Below, piece by piece: positions 51,133 to 59,911 of a stretch of 64,000 nucleotides of DNA. Source of the DNA: Cyanobium gracile_A. Lineage in GTDB: Bacteria; Cyanobacteriota; Cyanobacteriia; PCC-6307; Cyanobiaceae. The stretch covers positions 9,075 through 73,074 of the forward strand of contig NZ_JAYGHY010000010.1 of the NCBI RefSeq assembly GCF_034931305.1. The letters run 5' to 3'. How positions within the stretch are numbered: the stretch's first letter is position 1; each line of letters starts with the position of its first letter. The translations under genes were made by a program, and so were the position numbers. The notes beneath the pieces are model-generated. The model saw only the letters and a program-made list of their open reading frames with translations, searched no databases and had not been told where the DNA came from.

Positions 51133-51854
51133 AGAGAAAGGTTGCCGGTTCCCCCATGGCTGTTTCTACGCGTCTCCGCCCCCTCGGCTCTTCGCGACGT
51201 TCCCCCTCCCCGTTGCTGGCCGCTACCCTTCTGACCCTGGTCCCCCTGGCGTTCATCGAGCCGCCGCCGGCCCAGGCCCAGAGTGAGCTGCGTAAAAGCT
51301 TCCCGGGCCGGCGTGTGGGTGGAGGAACCCGGGGTGAATGCGCCAGTCGCCTTCTGGCCCATCTGGTGCCCTCCAGCAGCGTCTTCGCCCCCGGCAAGGC
51401 CCGTTATCTCGGTGTGCTCGAAGGCCCCAGCGCTGCCCCCAGTCCCCTGGAGATCACCTTCCGCCCCTTGAGCGACCGCGGCACCGTGGATGGGGCGATG
51501 GCCTCGGGCCAGCGCCGGGTGCTGCCGGCCTCCGCACCGGGCATCACCCTCCTGACCCTGCCCCCCGTGAAGGTGCCGACGATGTGGGAGTCGAGCTACA
51601 TCTGCCCCGGGGCGCCCGCCACCTCCACCCCGGCTGATCCGCTCAACTTCGTGGCCGCAGACTCGCCGCCGGCCCTGAGTCTGCTGGTCACGGAAGCGTC
51701 CAAGGAAGATGCGGCCGTGCAGGCTTCCCTGGCCAAACTGCGCCAGTCCTGTGGCTCCAGTGTGTCCCGCGAGGACGTGGCCACCACCTTCGGCCTGGCC
51801 GATCTGATCACGACTCAGTGGCCGGAGCGGATTCCAGTGCGCTGTCCCGCCTGA
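51129..51854 (+). CDS. Secreted DUF928 protein
   Basis: 241 residues. A signal peptide of about 52 residues has a basic start and a hydrophobic core (LLAATLLTLVPLAFIEPPPA, ending AQAQS). DUF928 is shown by GRRVGGGTRGECASRLLAHLVP and later TLPPVKVPTMWESSYICPG, with a typical length. Family members occur in cyanobacteria beside CHAT, CHASE2 and FecR genes; their role is unknown, probably periplasmic. Cysteines (C72, about C165, C213, C238) could make disulphide pairs. It overlaps DUF3307 by four bases at its start and overlaps the end of the CHASE2-cyclase gene on the opposite strand by 47 bp. Confidence 0.85.
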   Translation: MKRKVAGSPMAVSTRLRPLGSSRRSPSPLLAATLLTLVPLAFIEPPPAQAQSELRKSFPGRRVGGGTRGECASRLLAHLVPSSSVFAPGKARYLGVLEGPSAAPSPLEITFRPLSDRGTVDGAMASGQRRVLPASAPGITLLTLPPVKVPTMWESSYICPGAPATSTPADPLNFVAADSPPALSLLVTEASKEDAAVQASLAKLRQSCGSSVSREDVATTFGLADLITTQWPERIPVRCPA

Positions 51855-53760
51855 GGCCACCCCGCAGCTCCCAGATGCTCAGGGGTTCGGTGCGCCCCTT
51901 GACGCTCATCGCGCCCCAGTCGAGCCACTCCAGCGGCAGCCCCTTGGGCAGCAGATCCACCGTGCTGGAGGACACCAGCACGCGACAGAGGTTGGTCTGA
52001 CGCTCCTTGTCGAGGCTTTCCAGCCGTGAGGCGCAGTTCACGGCATCGCCGATCACGGCGTACTCCAGCCGTTCGCTGCTGCCCATCGATCCCGCCAGAA
52101 CGGGCCCGGAATGGACGCCGACGCGCAGTCCCATGGCTGGCAGTCCCTCCTTCGCCAGCTCCTCATTGAGGCTGGCCACGGCGCGCTGAATCGCCAGGGC
52201 GGCATCGATGGCGGCCTTGGCGTCCGCCTGCTCACCGCTGCTCAGGGGGGCGCCAAACACCGCCAGCAGCCCGTCGCCGGTGAACTTGTTGACCATGCCG
52301 CCCCGCCGCGTGATCGCCGGCACAAACAGCGCCATGCCCCGGTTCAGCCAGTCGAGCAGCTCGCCAGGGGTGAGGCGTTCCGACACGCTAGTAAACGAGC
52401 ATGTGTCCGACATCAGCACCGTGACCGGCAGCTGGCGACCCTCGAAGCGACCGTCGCTGAGCAGCCCATCCCGCTGGTTCCAGAGCTGGCGGGCGACGGC
52501 CGGGGAGGTGGTCTGGCCGAGCAGCCGTTCGATCTGCTGGCGTTGCTTCTGGCTGGAGGCGCCCCGGCGCACCCAGGCCGCACCGGCCATGGCGATCAGC
52601 CCGGTGAGGGGCAGGCTCAACCCGACCCAGACGAAGTTGTAGAGCAGCAGCACGGCCCCTCCGACCATCAGGGCGGCCACCAGCACCACCACGATCACGC
52701 TGCGGCGCAGCAGCCGGAAGGCTTCCCCGAGCACGATCCCCAGCACCACGGCCAGCACTTCGGCAACACGCTCCACCCAGCCCGGCAGCGTCCGCAGCCG
52801 CCGCGGGTCGCCGGCCACATCGCGGTCCATCAGGGCGGCCAGCCGATGGGCATGGATCTCGACACCGGGCACCAGCAGCTGCTTGGCCCCGAGGGCAGAG
52901 CGGGTCTGGGGCACGGGGAACAGATCCCGCAGGCTCGGAGCGGTGCTGCCGATCAGCACGATGTGCCCGCGGATCTGGTCGCGGGGGATCGGCCGGCGGC
53001 CGAGCACATCCTGGAGATTCCAGAGGTGGAAGCTGCCGAGCTGGTGGAACGACAGCATCTGCTGGAACCCGGCGGCATCCAGCTGGTCGTAGCCCCCGGA
53101 GGCCGGATCCAGCCAGGGGCCCGGTTCGCTTCCTTTCTCGAGCCGCTGCCGCAGGTTGCGCTGGCCCTTGCCCACCTCCAGCAGGCGCAGGGGCAGGGAC
53201 ACGGTGGCTTCGTCCTGGCCGGCCACATGCACCAGATCACGCCGGATCACCCCATCGGCATCCAGCACCAGGTCGTTGAAACCGCGCCGATCGGGCGGCG
53301 TGCCCGGCACCGGGCCGATGGCTTCGGCCACGTTGAAGATCGAAACGAGGCGAGGGTTGGTCCGGAAGCGCTCCCGCAGGCAGGCCTGGTCGGGGCCGAC
53401 GCCCTGGTCGCGGTAGATGTCGAGGCCGATCGCCACGGCCCCCTCGGCGATCAGCCGGTCGATGGCCTGGCACAGCACCTTGTCGTCGATCGGGAACCCA
53501 TACGTGGCCAGGTCGGATTCGTCGATGCCGATGATCGTGATCGGCTTGTCGGTGCCCGGGGGAGCCTGGCGCAGACTGGTGATCAGGTCGTAGAGGAGCA
53601 GGTTGAGGGTTTCGTTGATGGGGCTGCGCTGCAGCGCCAGCAGCAGCAGCCCCGCGGCCGCGTAGGGCACCAGCGAGCGGAGGCCATCTCCCAGATGGTG
53701 CAACCCCAGCCGTGCCAGCAGAGAGTGCAGCCGAGATCCGCGCGACGGTCTGCTGTCCAT
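51808..53760 (-). CDS. CHASE2-adenylate cyclase, copy 1
   Basis: 650 residues from ATG 53760. One N-terminal helix (about 30-46) leads into an extracytoplasmic CHASE2 sensor (about 55-345; DKPITIIGIDESDLATYGFP, AIGLDIYRDQG, HIVLIGSTAPSLRDLFPVP). Three helices follow (about 360-425). The C-terminal class III cyclase (about 445-625) has both metal aspartates, D452 (VLMSDTCSFTSVSER) and D496 (NKFTGDGLLAVFG), adenine-selecting K492, and GDAVNCASRLES. So it should make cAMP in response to a periplasmic signal sensed by CHASE2. The ATG overlaps the stop of the upstream MscS-like gene by one base (TGATG), so both are made together. The end overlaps the DUF928 gene on the other strand. Confidence 0.92.
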   Translation of the reverse strand: MDSRPSRGSRLHSLLARLGLHHLGDGLRSLVPYAAAGLLLLALQRSPINETLNLLLYDLITSLRQAPPGTDKPITIIGIDESDLATYGFPIDDKVLCQAIDRLIAEGAVAIGLDIYRDQGVGPDQACLRERFRTNPRLVSIFNVAEAIGPVPGTPPDRRGFNDLVLDADGVIRRDLVHVAGQDEATVSLPLRLLEVGKGQRNLRQRLEKGSEPGPWLDPASGGYDQLDAAGFQQMLSFHQLGSFHLWNLQDVLGRRPIPRDQIRGHIVLIGSTAPSLRDLFPVPQTRSALGAKQLLVPGVEIHAHRLAALMDRDVAGDPRRLRTLPGWVERVAEVLAVVLGIVLGEAFRLLRRSVIVVVLVAALMVGGAVLLLYNFVWVGLSLPLTGLIAMAGAAWVRRGASSQKQRQQIERLLGQTTSPAVARQLWNQRDGLLSDGRFEGRQLPVTVLMSDTCSFTSVSERLTPGELLDWLNRGMALFVPAITRRGGMVNKFTGDGLLAVFGAPLSSGEQADAKAAIDAALAIQRAVASLNEELAKEGLPAMGLRVGVHSGPVLAGSMGSSERLEYAVIGDAVNCASRLESLDKERQTNLCRVLVSSSTVDLLPKGLPLEWLDWGAMSVKGRTEPLSIWELRGGLRRDSALESAPATES

Positions 53761-55241
53761 CAGACGCCCGTGAAGGCCAGGAAGAGCCGTTTCATGGTCT
53801 CCAGCAGAGTATGGGATTGTTCCGTGTGCTGTTCGCGATCGAGGCTTTTCAGCTCCGCCTGCCGCTCCTGCACCATGGCCGCGAAGCGCTCCAGCAGGTC
53901 GGGGTTCTCCTCCAGCAGGCCCTTGATGCTCTCCCGGTCTACCTTCAGAAGCAGGCACTCCTCTTTAGCCCGCACCGTGGCACTGCGCGGGGCATCCAGG
54001 AAGAGGGTCATCTCGCCGAACACCTCGCCCGGCTCCAGCTGGCGCACGGTCACCGTGTGGCCGGGCTCCACCTCCTTGAGGATCTCCACGGTTCCCCGCA
54101 GCAGATGGAACATGGAGCGGCCCTCGGCCCCCTCCTGCACCACCGCCTCGCCGGGTCCGTAGGACACCAGGTGGCTGCCTTCGACCAGCCTCTCCAGCTG
54201 ATCGCCGCTCAGGTCGGCGAACACGCCAGCGTTGGCGAGGGCCTCGCAGCACAGCGCGGGGGAGGGGCGGGCCGGAAGCCGGGGCCGGTCCCTTGAGCGG
54301 CGTGGCTGCAGCTCCCGCACCGGGAAGGGGATGCTCTGGCCTGCGCGGGCCAGGGCATACCAGATCTGCTCCAGCAGATCGCTGCGCAGATCGCCGATGG
54401 CGGCATCGCCCAGCTCCTGCTGCCACACCTGCAGCTCGTAGGCGATGGAGCTGTCCTGGAATTCCTTGACCCGGATGCGGGGGAACGGTTCCCGCAGCAC
54501 CTTCGGATGCTGCAGCACCACCTTCTCCAGCAGGGCCCTGGCCTGGGCGGGGGGGAGGTCGTAGTCGAGGCCGACGCTGAAGCGGTTGCTGATGGCCCCC
54601 GAGCGCCCCAGGTTGCGGAGAACCCTTTCGGTGACGAGGCTGTTGGGCACCACCACCAGATGTCCGTCCATGTTGCGGAGCATGGTGTCGCGCCAGCTCA
54701 CCTGCACCACCACCCCGCGCACCCCCTGGTCCAGCTCGAGGAAATCCCCTTCGGTGAAGTCGTCCCCCAGCTGCAGCTCCAGGCCCGCAAACAGGTCCTT
54801 GAGCGACTCCTGGGCCGCCAGGCCGATCACGGCGGTGAGCACGGCGGAGGTGGTCACCAGTCCCACCAGATCCAGCCGCGCCGATTGCCGCACCAGCACC
54901 ACCGTGGCCAGGGCGCCGCTGCCGAGGGTGAGCAGCTGCATCAGCAACTGGGGCGGCGGACGCCATAACCCCAGATGGGCGGGCACCTGCAGGGTCGCCC
55001 AGAGGGTGATGAGGATGGCCGCGTAGGTGAGCAGCAGGTCGTCGGTGAGCAGCAGCCACACCCGATAGGCCGGCGGCAAGCCCTGCAGCGGCAGGGAACT
55101 CAGCAGCGCCCAGGCGGCGATGGCCAAAAGCGGCAACCGCAGCGGCAGGGCCGGCAGCTGCCTGTGGCGACTGAGACGGGCCAGCACCAGCAGCCCGGCC
55201 GTGGCAGCCAGGGCGCTGATCCAGATCTGCAGCAGGGCCAA
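53760..55241 (-). CDS. MscS-like channel with C-terminal cyclic-nucleotide-binding domain
   Basis: 493 residues from a TTG at 55241; the frame is open upstream but without a better start. Membrane helices lie at about 3-25, 30-50, 60-80 and 95-130, the last being the pore helix (TSAVLTAVIGLAAQESLKDLFAGLELQ). The MscS beta domain and C-terminal cage (about 135-280) contain GDDFTEGDFLELDQG and NSLVTERVLRNLGRSGAISNR. A cyclic-nucleotide-binding domain (about 330-460) has VVQEGAEGRSMFHLLRGTVE and the phosphate cassette FGEMTLFLDAPRSATV. This is the plan of bacterial cyclic-nucleotide-gated MscS-like (bCNG) channels, known in cyanobacteria. A cyclase gene begins within its stop codon, so cyclase and channel look like a functional pair: cAMP opens or closes the pore. 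Confidence 0.9.
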   Translation of the reverse strand: MALLQIWISALAATAGLLVLARLSRHRQLPALPLRLPLLAIAAWALLSSLPLQGLPPAYRVWLLLTDDLLLTYAAILITLWATLQVPAHLGLWRPPPQLLMQLLTLGSGALATVVLVRQSARLDLVGLVTTSAVLTAVIGLAAQESLKDLFAGLELQLGDDFTEGDFLELDQGVRGVVVQVSWRDTMLRNMDGHLVVVPNSLVTERVLRNLGRSGAISNRFSVGLDYDLPPAQARALLEKVVLQHPKVLREPFPRIRVKEFQDSSIAYELQVWQQELGDAAIGDLRSDLLEQIWYALARAGQSIPFPVRELQPRRSRDRPRLPARPSPALCCEALANAGVFADLSGDQLERLVEGSHLVSYGPGEAVVQEGAEGRSMFHLLRGTVEILKEVEPGHTVTVRQLEPGEVFGEMTLFLDAPRSATVRAKEECLLLKVDRESIKGLLEENPDLLERFAAMVQERQAELKSLDREQHTEQSHTLLETMKRLFLAFTGV

Positions 55242-55330
55242 GGCACTCGCTTCGATCGCCCCATCCTGCCGCTGATCCTGGTCTTCGGCCCATGGGGAGA
55301 GCAGGCTGGGAGCAGCCGCGCCCGCCGTTG

Positions 55331-56035
55331 ATGCGTCCGATCTACCTCCGCCCCGTTGTTGTTCTGCTGGCTCTGGTGGCGACCGGCACCTGGCCAGGCG
55401 CCGCCGGCGCCCAGGTGCAGCTGCGCTGCGAGGGCACCCTGCTGGAGGCCCGGGGCAGTGCCGAACAGGAACGGCCCACCCGCCGGCTGTCGTTCTCCCT
55501 CTCCCTGGAGGCGGAGGCACCCACGGCCGATGGCGCCCTCCAGAGCCTGCAGGAGCGCCTGGCGGCGGTGCGGACCGCCTTGCAGGGGCAGCAGGTGGAG
55601 GAACTGCGGGTCACCTCGCCCAGCACCTGGCGGCGCGACGCTGATCGCAACCGACCGGCCGCGGTGACGGCCAACCTGCAGGTCAGCGGCCGGCTGGCGC
55701 CCCAGCGGCTGCAGTCCCTGATCCGGGAGGTGGGGGCCCTGCCCGGGGTGCGCCTGGCGCCGGTGGGCACCGTGGCCGATCGCGGCCTGGATGGGACGGT
55801 GCGGCGCCAGCTGCTGCGGGGGGCCTACCAGGACGCCCTCGCCCAGGCCCGGGAGGTGGCCGCCGCCGTGGGCCTGAGCAAGCTCAACCCCCTGGAGGTG
55901 CAGCTTGACGGCAACGAACTGCGGCCGATGCTGATGCGGGCCGCCGCCGCCGATGCCGCACCGCCCTTCGATCCGGCCGAGCTGGCGCTGCCGAAGGACC
56001 GCTTGAGCCTGACGGTGCGCTTCTGCGCCCGGTGA
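55331..56035 (+). CDS. Secreted SIMPL (DUF541) domain protein
   Basis: 234 residues from ATG 55331, with a signal peptide of about 24 residues (MRPIYLRPVVVLLALVATG, then WPGAAGAQ). The SIMPL domain follows (about 30-225; AALQSLQERLAAVRTALQ, VTANLQVSGRLAPQRLQSLI, AREVAAAVGLSKLNPLEVQ). SIMPL proteins are periplasmic or surface oligomers of unsettled function; some are linked to stress tolerance. The start lies 89 bp from the start of the channel gene on the opposite strand, so the two share a divergent region. It is followed by two FecR genes in the same direction. Confidence 0.88.
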   Translation: MRPIYLRPVVVLLALVATGTWPGAAGAQVQLRCEGTLLEARGSAEQERPTRRLSFSLSLEAEAPTADGALQSLQERLAAVRTALQGQQVEELRVTSPSTWRRDADRNRPAAVTANLQVSGRLAPQRLQSLIREVGALPGVRLAPVGTVADRGLDGTVRRQLLRGAYQDALAQAREVAAAVGLSKLNPLEVQLDGNELRPMLMRAAAADAAPPFDPAELALPKDRLSLTVRFCAR

Positions 56036-56111
56036 TGCTTTTGAGGCGTGCGGATGCGTTTTGGGCCCCGCCGAGCAGAATGCAGCGATCCGGACTCGGA
56101 GCCTTGAGCGA

Positions 56112-56840
56112 ATGCGCCACCGCCTGTCGAGCGCCCTGCCGAGCCTGTCATTCCTGCCGATCCTGATCCTGCTGGTCGGTCCGGCCACCGGACCGCTGCC
56201 GGCGGAGGCCTCCGAGAGCGCTGTGGTGCAGGAGATCCTCGATGGCAACGAGATGTTCATTGATGGCAAGACGGCCCAGGTGAAGCAGAAGGCCGTTGCC
56301 CCCCAGAAGGTCAGCACCCAGAACAGCCGGGGCCAGATCCGGTTCGACAGCGGTGCCGCCGGCCGCCTCAACCGCTTCGCCCTGCTCAAGCTGGGCCAGG
56401 GCTGCTTCCTGATCGAGAAGGGCCAGATCCTGGTCTCCGGCAAGCAGAGCGGCTGCACCCGTTCCGCCCGCCTCAGTGTGCGCGGCACCAACTACCTGAT
56501 CGATGTCAGCGAGTCGGGTGAGTCGGAGATCTCCGTTCTGGAGGGGTCGGTGGAGGTGGAACCGCTTGTCGATGGGGAGCCCAGCGGCAAACCCGCCACC
56601 ACGGTGGAGGCGGGCAACAAGCTGCGGCTCTCGGCCGGCGGGGTGGTGATGGCGCTGCTGGGGCTCAGCGCCAGCGACTACAACGGCATCCTGGGCGGGC
56701 CCCTCTTCCAGGGGTTCCGGGTGCCGCTGCCGGCCTACGGCTCCCTGGAGAGTTACATCCGCTCCAAGGTGCCGGGGGTGAACCTGCCCGTGCCGGTCAG
56801 CGTCCCGTCGCTGCCCTTCGGTCTGCCGCGCTTCTTCTGA
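56112..56840 (+). CDS. FecR-domain periplasmic protein 1
   Basis: 242 residues from ATG 56112. A signal peptide of about 33 residues is followed by a FecR-like domain (about 38-170): AVVQEILDGNEMFIDGKTAQVK, SRGQIRFDSGAAGRLNRFALLKLG, LIEKGQILVSG, LSVRGTNYLIDVSESGESEI, VLEGSVEVEP and VEAGNKLRL. FecR domains sense signals in the periplasm. In cyanobacteria they often neighbour CHASE2 or adenylate cyclase genes, as here. The C-terminal 60 residues are hydrophobic and aromatic (ALLGLSASDYNGILGGPLFQGF). There is no membrane helix besides the signal peptide. It is followed after 4 bp by a paralogue. Confidence 0.9.
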   Translation: MRHRLSSALPSLSFLPILILLVGPATGPLPAEASESAVVQEILDGNEMFIDGKTAQVKQKAVAPQKVSTQNSRGQIRFDSGAAGRLNRFALLKLGQGCFLIEKGQILVSGKQSGCTRSARLSVRGTNYLIDVSESGESEISVLEGSVEVEPLVDGEPSGKPATTVEAGNKLRLSAGGVVMALLGLSASDYNGILGGPLFQGFRVPLPAYGSLESYIRSKVPGVNLPVPVSVPSLPFGLPRFF

Positions 56841-56844
56841 TCCG

Positions 56845-57939
56845 GTGGTTCGACCGCTCCCGCTCCTGATGACGGCCTTGGCGGCGGCCCTGGCCTGGCC
56901 CAGCGGCAGCGTGGCCAGCACCAGCACGTCGGCGGTCGTTCAGGAGATCCTCGATGGCAACGAGCTCTTCATCGAACGCCGCCAGGCCCAGCTGCGGGAG
57001 AAGGCGGTTGCGCCCGAACTGGTCCGCACTCAGAACAGCCGCGGCCAGCTGGGCTTCGCCAGCGGCGCTGCCGGCCGTCTCAACCGCTTCACCCAGCTGC
57101 GGCTCGGCAGCAGCTGCTTCCTGCTCAGCAGCGGCCAGATCCTGGTGTCCGGTCCGCAGAACGGTTGCACCCGTTCCTCTCGGCTGAGCACCCGCGGCAC
57201 CAACTACCTGATCACCCTGCTCGACGGTGGCGAGGAGGAGGTGGCGGTGCTGGAGGGGGCACTCGAATTGCAGCCTCTGGCCGATGGACGGCCCCTGGCC
57301 GGGGCGCCGATCCTCGTGGCCGGTGGCAACAGAGTGCGCCTCTCCAGCCAGGGGGCCCTGCTCTGGCAGCGACCCCTGACGGCGGATGACTACGCCGCCA
57401 TCCTTCGGGGGCCTCTGTTTCAGGGGTTCACGGCCCCCCTGCCCGGCATGGCGGCGCTGGAGTCCTTCGTGCAGCGCCGTTTCCCGGGGGTGATCGCCGC
57501 CCCTGCCAGGCCGGCGGTCAGCAGTGACCCCCTGGTGGCGACCATCAACCGCTACCGGGCCCAGAGCGGGCGCCCCTCCCTGCAACCCCTGCCGGCGGAC
57601 CTGGCGGCCCGGAACGCCGCCTATCTGGCCCCGGTGCTCGACGAGGTGCTGAACAGCCGCGACTGCGACCACGACCGCTCCCGCTGGGGGGCGTTCCAGG
57701 AGCGCATGGCGGCAACGGCCAGGCTCATGCCCACCAGTGAGGTGATCGCCTGCCCGATGCCGGCGGGCGCCTGGAACCCGGAGGTGATCGTGTCGCGCTG
57801 GATGGGCTCGCCCCTGCACACCCAGATCCTGATCAACCGTCCCAGGGCCCGGGCCATCGACTGTGTACGTCTGGAGCGCTCCGGCCGGGCCGTCGCGATC
57901 TGCACGCTGTGGAGTCCGGTGGCGGGAGCCTCCCCCTAG
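56845..57939 (+). CDS. FecR-domain protein with C-terminal CAP (SCP/PR-1) domain
   Basis: 364 residues from a GTG at 56845. A signal peptide (about 1-25) is followed by a FecR domain nearly parallel to the preceding protein (SAVVQEILDGNELFIERRQAQ, SRGQLGFASGAAGRLNRF, LSTRGTNYLITLLDGGEEE). A linker leads to residues about 230-364, which form a CAP domain: LVATINRYRAQSGRPSLQPL, SRDCDHDRSRWGAFQERMAA, a region with cysteines (about C279, C310, C342, C355) that may form disulphides, and VEVICPMP-like VIACPMPAG. CAP proteins are secreted and bind lipids or act in defence and wall biology. The FecR-CAP join is unusual. The gene is 4 bp after its paralogue, the pair being a clear tandem duplication that later diverged. 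The CHASE2-cyclase gene follows by 89 bp. Confidence 0.85.
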   Translation: MVRPLPLLMTALAAALAWPSGSVASTSTSAVVQEILDGNELFIERRQAQLREKAVAPELVRTQNSRGQLGFASGAAGRLNRFTQLRLGSSCFLLSSGQILVSGPQNGCTRSSRLSTRGTNYLITLLDGGEEEVAVLEGALELQPLADGRPLAGAPILVAGGNRVRLSSQGALLWQRPLTADDYAAILRGPLFQGFTAPLPGMAALESFVQRRFPGVIAAPARPAVSSDPLVATINRYRAQSGRPSLQPLPADLAARNAAYLAPVLDEVLNSRDCDHDRSRWGAFQERMAATARLMPTSEVIACPMPAGAWNPEVIVSRWMGSPLHTQILINRPRARAIDCVRLERSGRAVAICTLWSPVAGASP

Positions 57940-58028
57940 GGCCAGGGCAGGGCCCGCAGCGGCGATGTCCCCGATGATGGGGGCCTGCCAGGCGCCAACG
58001 CCACCACCACCGGGAGGGGTACGACCAG

Positions 58029-59909
58029 ATGGCGCGACGCCGCACCTTCAGCGTCCTGGTGGTGGCCGTGCTGGCCTGGGTGGGGGTCAGCTCCGGCTGG
58101 CCAGGGCCCCGGATGAGGGTCTGGGAGCGGGGGGTGGAGCAGCAACTGCTGCTGCTGCGCGGCCCGCGGCGCCCTCCGGCGAACGTGGTGCTGGTCACGG
58201 TCGATGACGCCACGCTGCAGCAGGGCGACTGGTTCGAGGAGGAGGGCCGCATCCCGGAATGGGCCAGGGGCGTCGGCAGCCTGCCCTGGCCCCGCGCCAC
58301 CTATGGCATGGTGGCGGAGAAGCTGCTGCAGGCCGGCGCCAAGGCGGTGGCCGTGAATGTGGTCTTCGAGGGGCCCAGCGGCAAGGGCGCTGCCGATGAC
58401 GAGGCCCTGGAGCTGCGCTTGCGGCGTTACCCCGGCCGTGTCGCCCTGGCGGCCGAGATGCTCGAGTCCAACGACGCCCAGGGGGCCGGCTCGCTCACCT
58501 TCGTGCGGCCGGAGCGCTTCCTGGCGGCCATCGGCGGCACCGGCTCCCTCGGGCTCACCAACATCCTCGCCGGCACCTCCAGCGAGCCCAGCCGCCACCC
58601 CGAGGCCTATGCCAGCGGCGTGCTCCCCGCCCGGGGCGCCGAGGGCCACAGCGCCCTCTCCTCCACCCTGCTGCGGCTGGGGGGCCAGCGGAGTCGCCAG
58701 GACGACAGGGCCAGCGCCCTCAATTTCTATGGGCCGGAGGGCAGCTTCCGGCGCCTGCCGGCGTGGGAAGTGCTCGACCCAGAGCGTTGGAAGACCCATC
58801 CCCTGCGCAAGGACCTGGCCGGGTCTGTGGTCTTGCTCGGCCCCGTCGTCGCCCAGGGGGCCGATGGCTACCCCACCCCTTTCGGCAGCCTGTCGGGGCT
58901 GGAGGTGCTGGCCACCGCGACGGCCAACTCCCTCCAGGGCGATGGCCTGCAGCCCTGGCCCCGCAGCGCCCCAGGACGGGCCCTGCTGGCCCTGGTGCCG
59001 CTGCTGGTCGTCCTGGCGGCGGCCCGCCGCTGGACCGACCTGCGCTGGCGGCTGGTGCTGGTGGCCCTGATGCTGGCCCTCCAGGGTGCCGCCGTCGCCG
59101 TGGCGCTGCAGCAGGCCAACCGCTGGCTGCCGCTGCTGGCTCCGGTCTCGGGCCTGGTCCTGCTGGGCCTGCTCTACGGCGGGGACGCCTACCTGCGGGA
59201 GGGGCAGGAGCGGCGGCGGCTGCGCCGCACCTTCGAGCGCTACGTGGCCCCTGGGGTGGTGGCGGAGATCCTCTCCGACCCGGAATCGGCCCAGGGCATC
59301 CTGCGCGGCCGGCTGCTGGAGGTGACCGTGCTGATGACCGACATCAAGGGCTTCACGGTGCTCACCAAGCAGCGCAGCGGCGAAGGCCAGAGCGAGCTGC
59401 ATGTTCGCCAGCTCAACGAGTACCTCGGCGCCATGGTGGAGGTGGTGATGGCCCATGGCGGCACCGTCGATAAGTTCATCGGCGATGCGGTGATGGCGGT
59501 CTTCGGATCACCGGTGAGCCGGGGGGTGACCGAAGAGGCCAGCCAGGCGGTGCGCTGCGCCCTGGCCATGCGGGCGGCCCTGGCCGGCCTCAACGAGGAC
59601 TGGGCGCGGCGGGGCATCGCCACCCTCGACAACGGCATCGGCCTGGCCAGCGGCCAGGTGATGGTGGGCCAGATCGGCAGCCCCCGCCGGATGGAATTCA
59701 CCGTGATCGGCGACACGGTCAACCTGTCGGCCCGGCTGGAGTCGGCCACCCGGAATGTGGACGCCGCGGTGGTCTGCGACGCCCAGACCGCCAGCCTGAT
59801 TCAGGCCGATGCGGGCCTCGACTCCCGCTCACTGGGGGCCCAGCCCGTGAAGAGCCTGGGGGAGGTGGAGATCTTCACCGTGTCGCTCCGGGATCAGGCC
59901 TCCAGGTAA
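58029..59909 (+). CDS. CHASE2-adenylate cyclase, copy 2
   Basis: 626 residues from ATG 58029. The N-terminal helix is about 7-22. The CHASE2 sensor (about 25-310) has RGPRRPPANVVLVTVDDATL, PWPRATYGMVAEKLLQAG and VVLLGPVVAQGADGYPTP. Two or three helices follow (about 320-385). The class III cyclase (about 405-610) has D438 (LMTDIKGFTVLT), K482 and D486 (DKFIGDAVMAVFG), and GDTVNLSARLES, all signs of an active adenylate cyclase. It is a paralogue of copy 1 at 51808-53760. It comes right after the two FecR genes and runs tail-to-tail into speA with only 2 bp between stops. It probably turns a periplasmic FecR/CHASE2 signal into cAMP. Confidence 0.92.
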   Translation: MARRRTFSVLVVAVLAWVGVSSGWPGPRMRVWERGVEQQLLLLRGPRRPPANVVLVTVDDATLQQGDWFEEEGRIPEWARGVGSLPWPRATYGMVAEKLLQAGAKAVAVNVVFEGPSGKGAADDEALELRLRRYPGRVALAAEMLESNDAQGAGSLTFVRPERFLAAIGGTGSLGLTNILAGTSSEPSRHPEAYASGVLPARGAEGHSALSSTLLRLGGQRSRQDDRASALNFYGPEGSFRRLPAWEVLDPERWKTHPLRKDLAGSVVLLGPVVAQGADGYPTPFGSLSGLEVLATATANSLQGDGLQPWPRSAPGRALLALVPLLVVLAAARRWTDLRWRLVLVALMLALQGAAVAVALQQANRWLPLLAPVSGLVLLGLLYGGDAYLREGQERRRLRRTFERYVAPGVVAEILSDPESAQGILRGRLLEVTVLMTDIKGFTVLTKQRSGEGQSELHVRQLNEYLGAMVEVVMAHGGTVDKFIGDAVMAVFGSPVSRGVTEEASQAVRCALAMRAALAGLNEDWARRGIATLDNGIGLASGQVMVGQIGSPRRMEFTVIGDTVNLSARLESATRNVDAAVVCDAQTASLIQADAGLDSRSLGAQPVKSLGEVEIFTVSLRDQASR

Positions 59910-59911
59910 GG

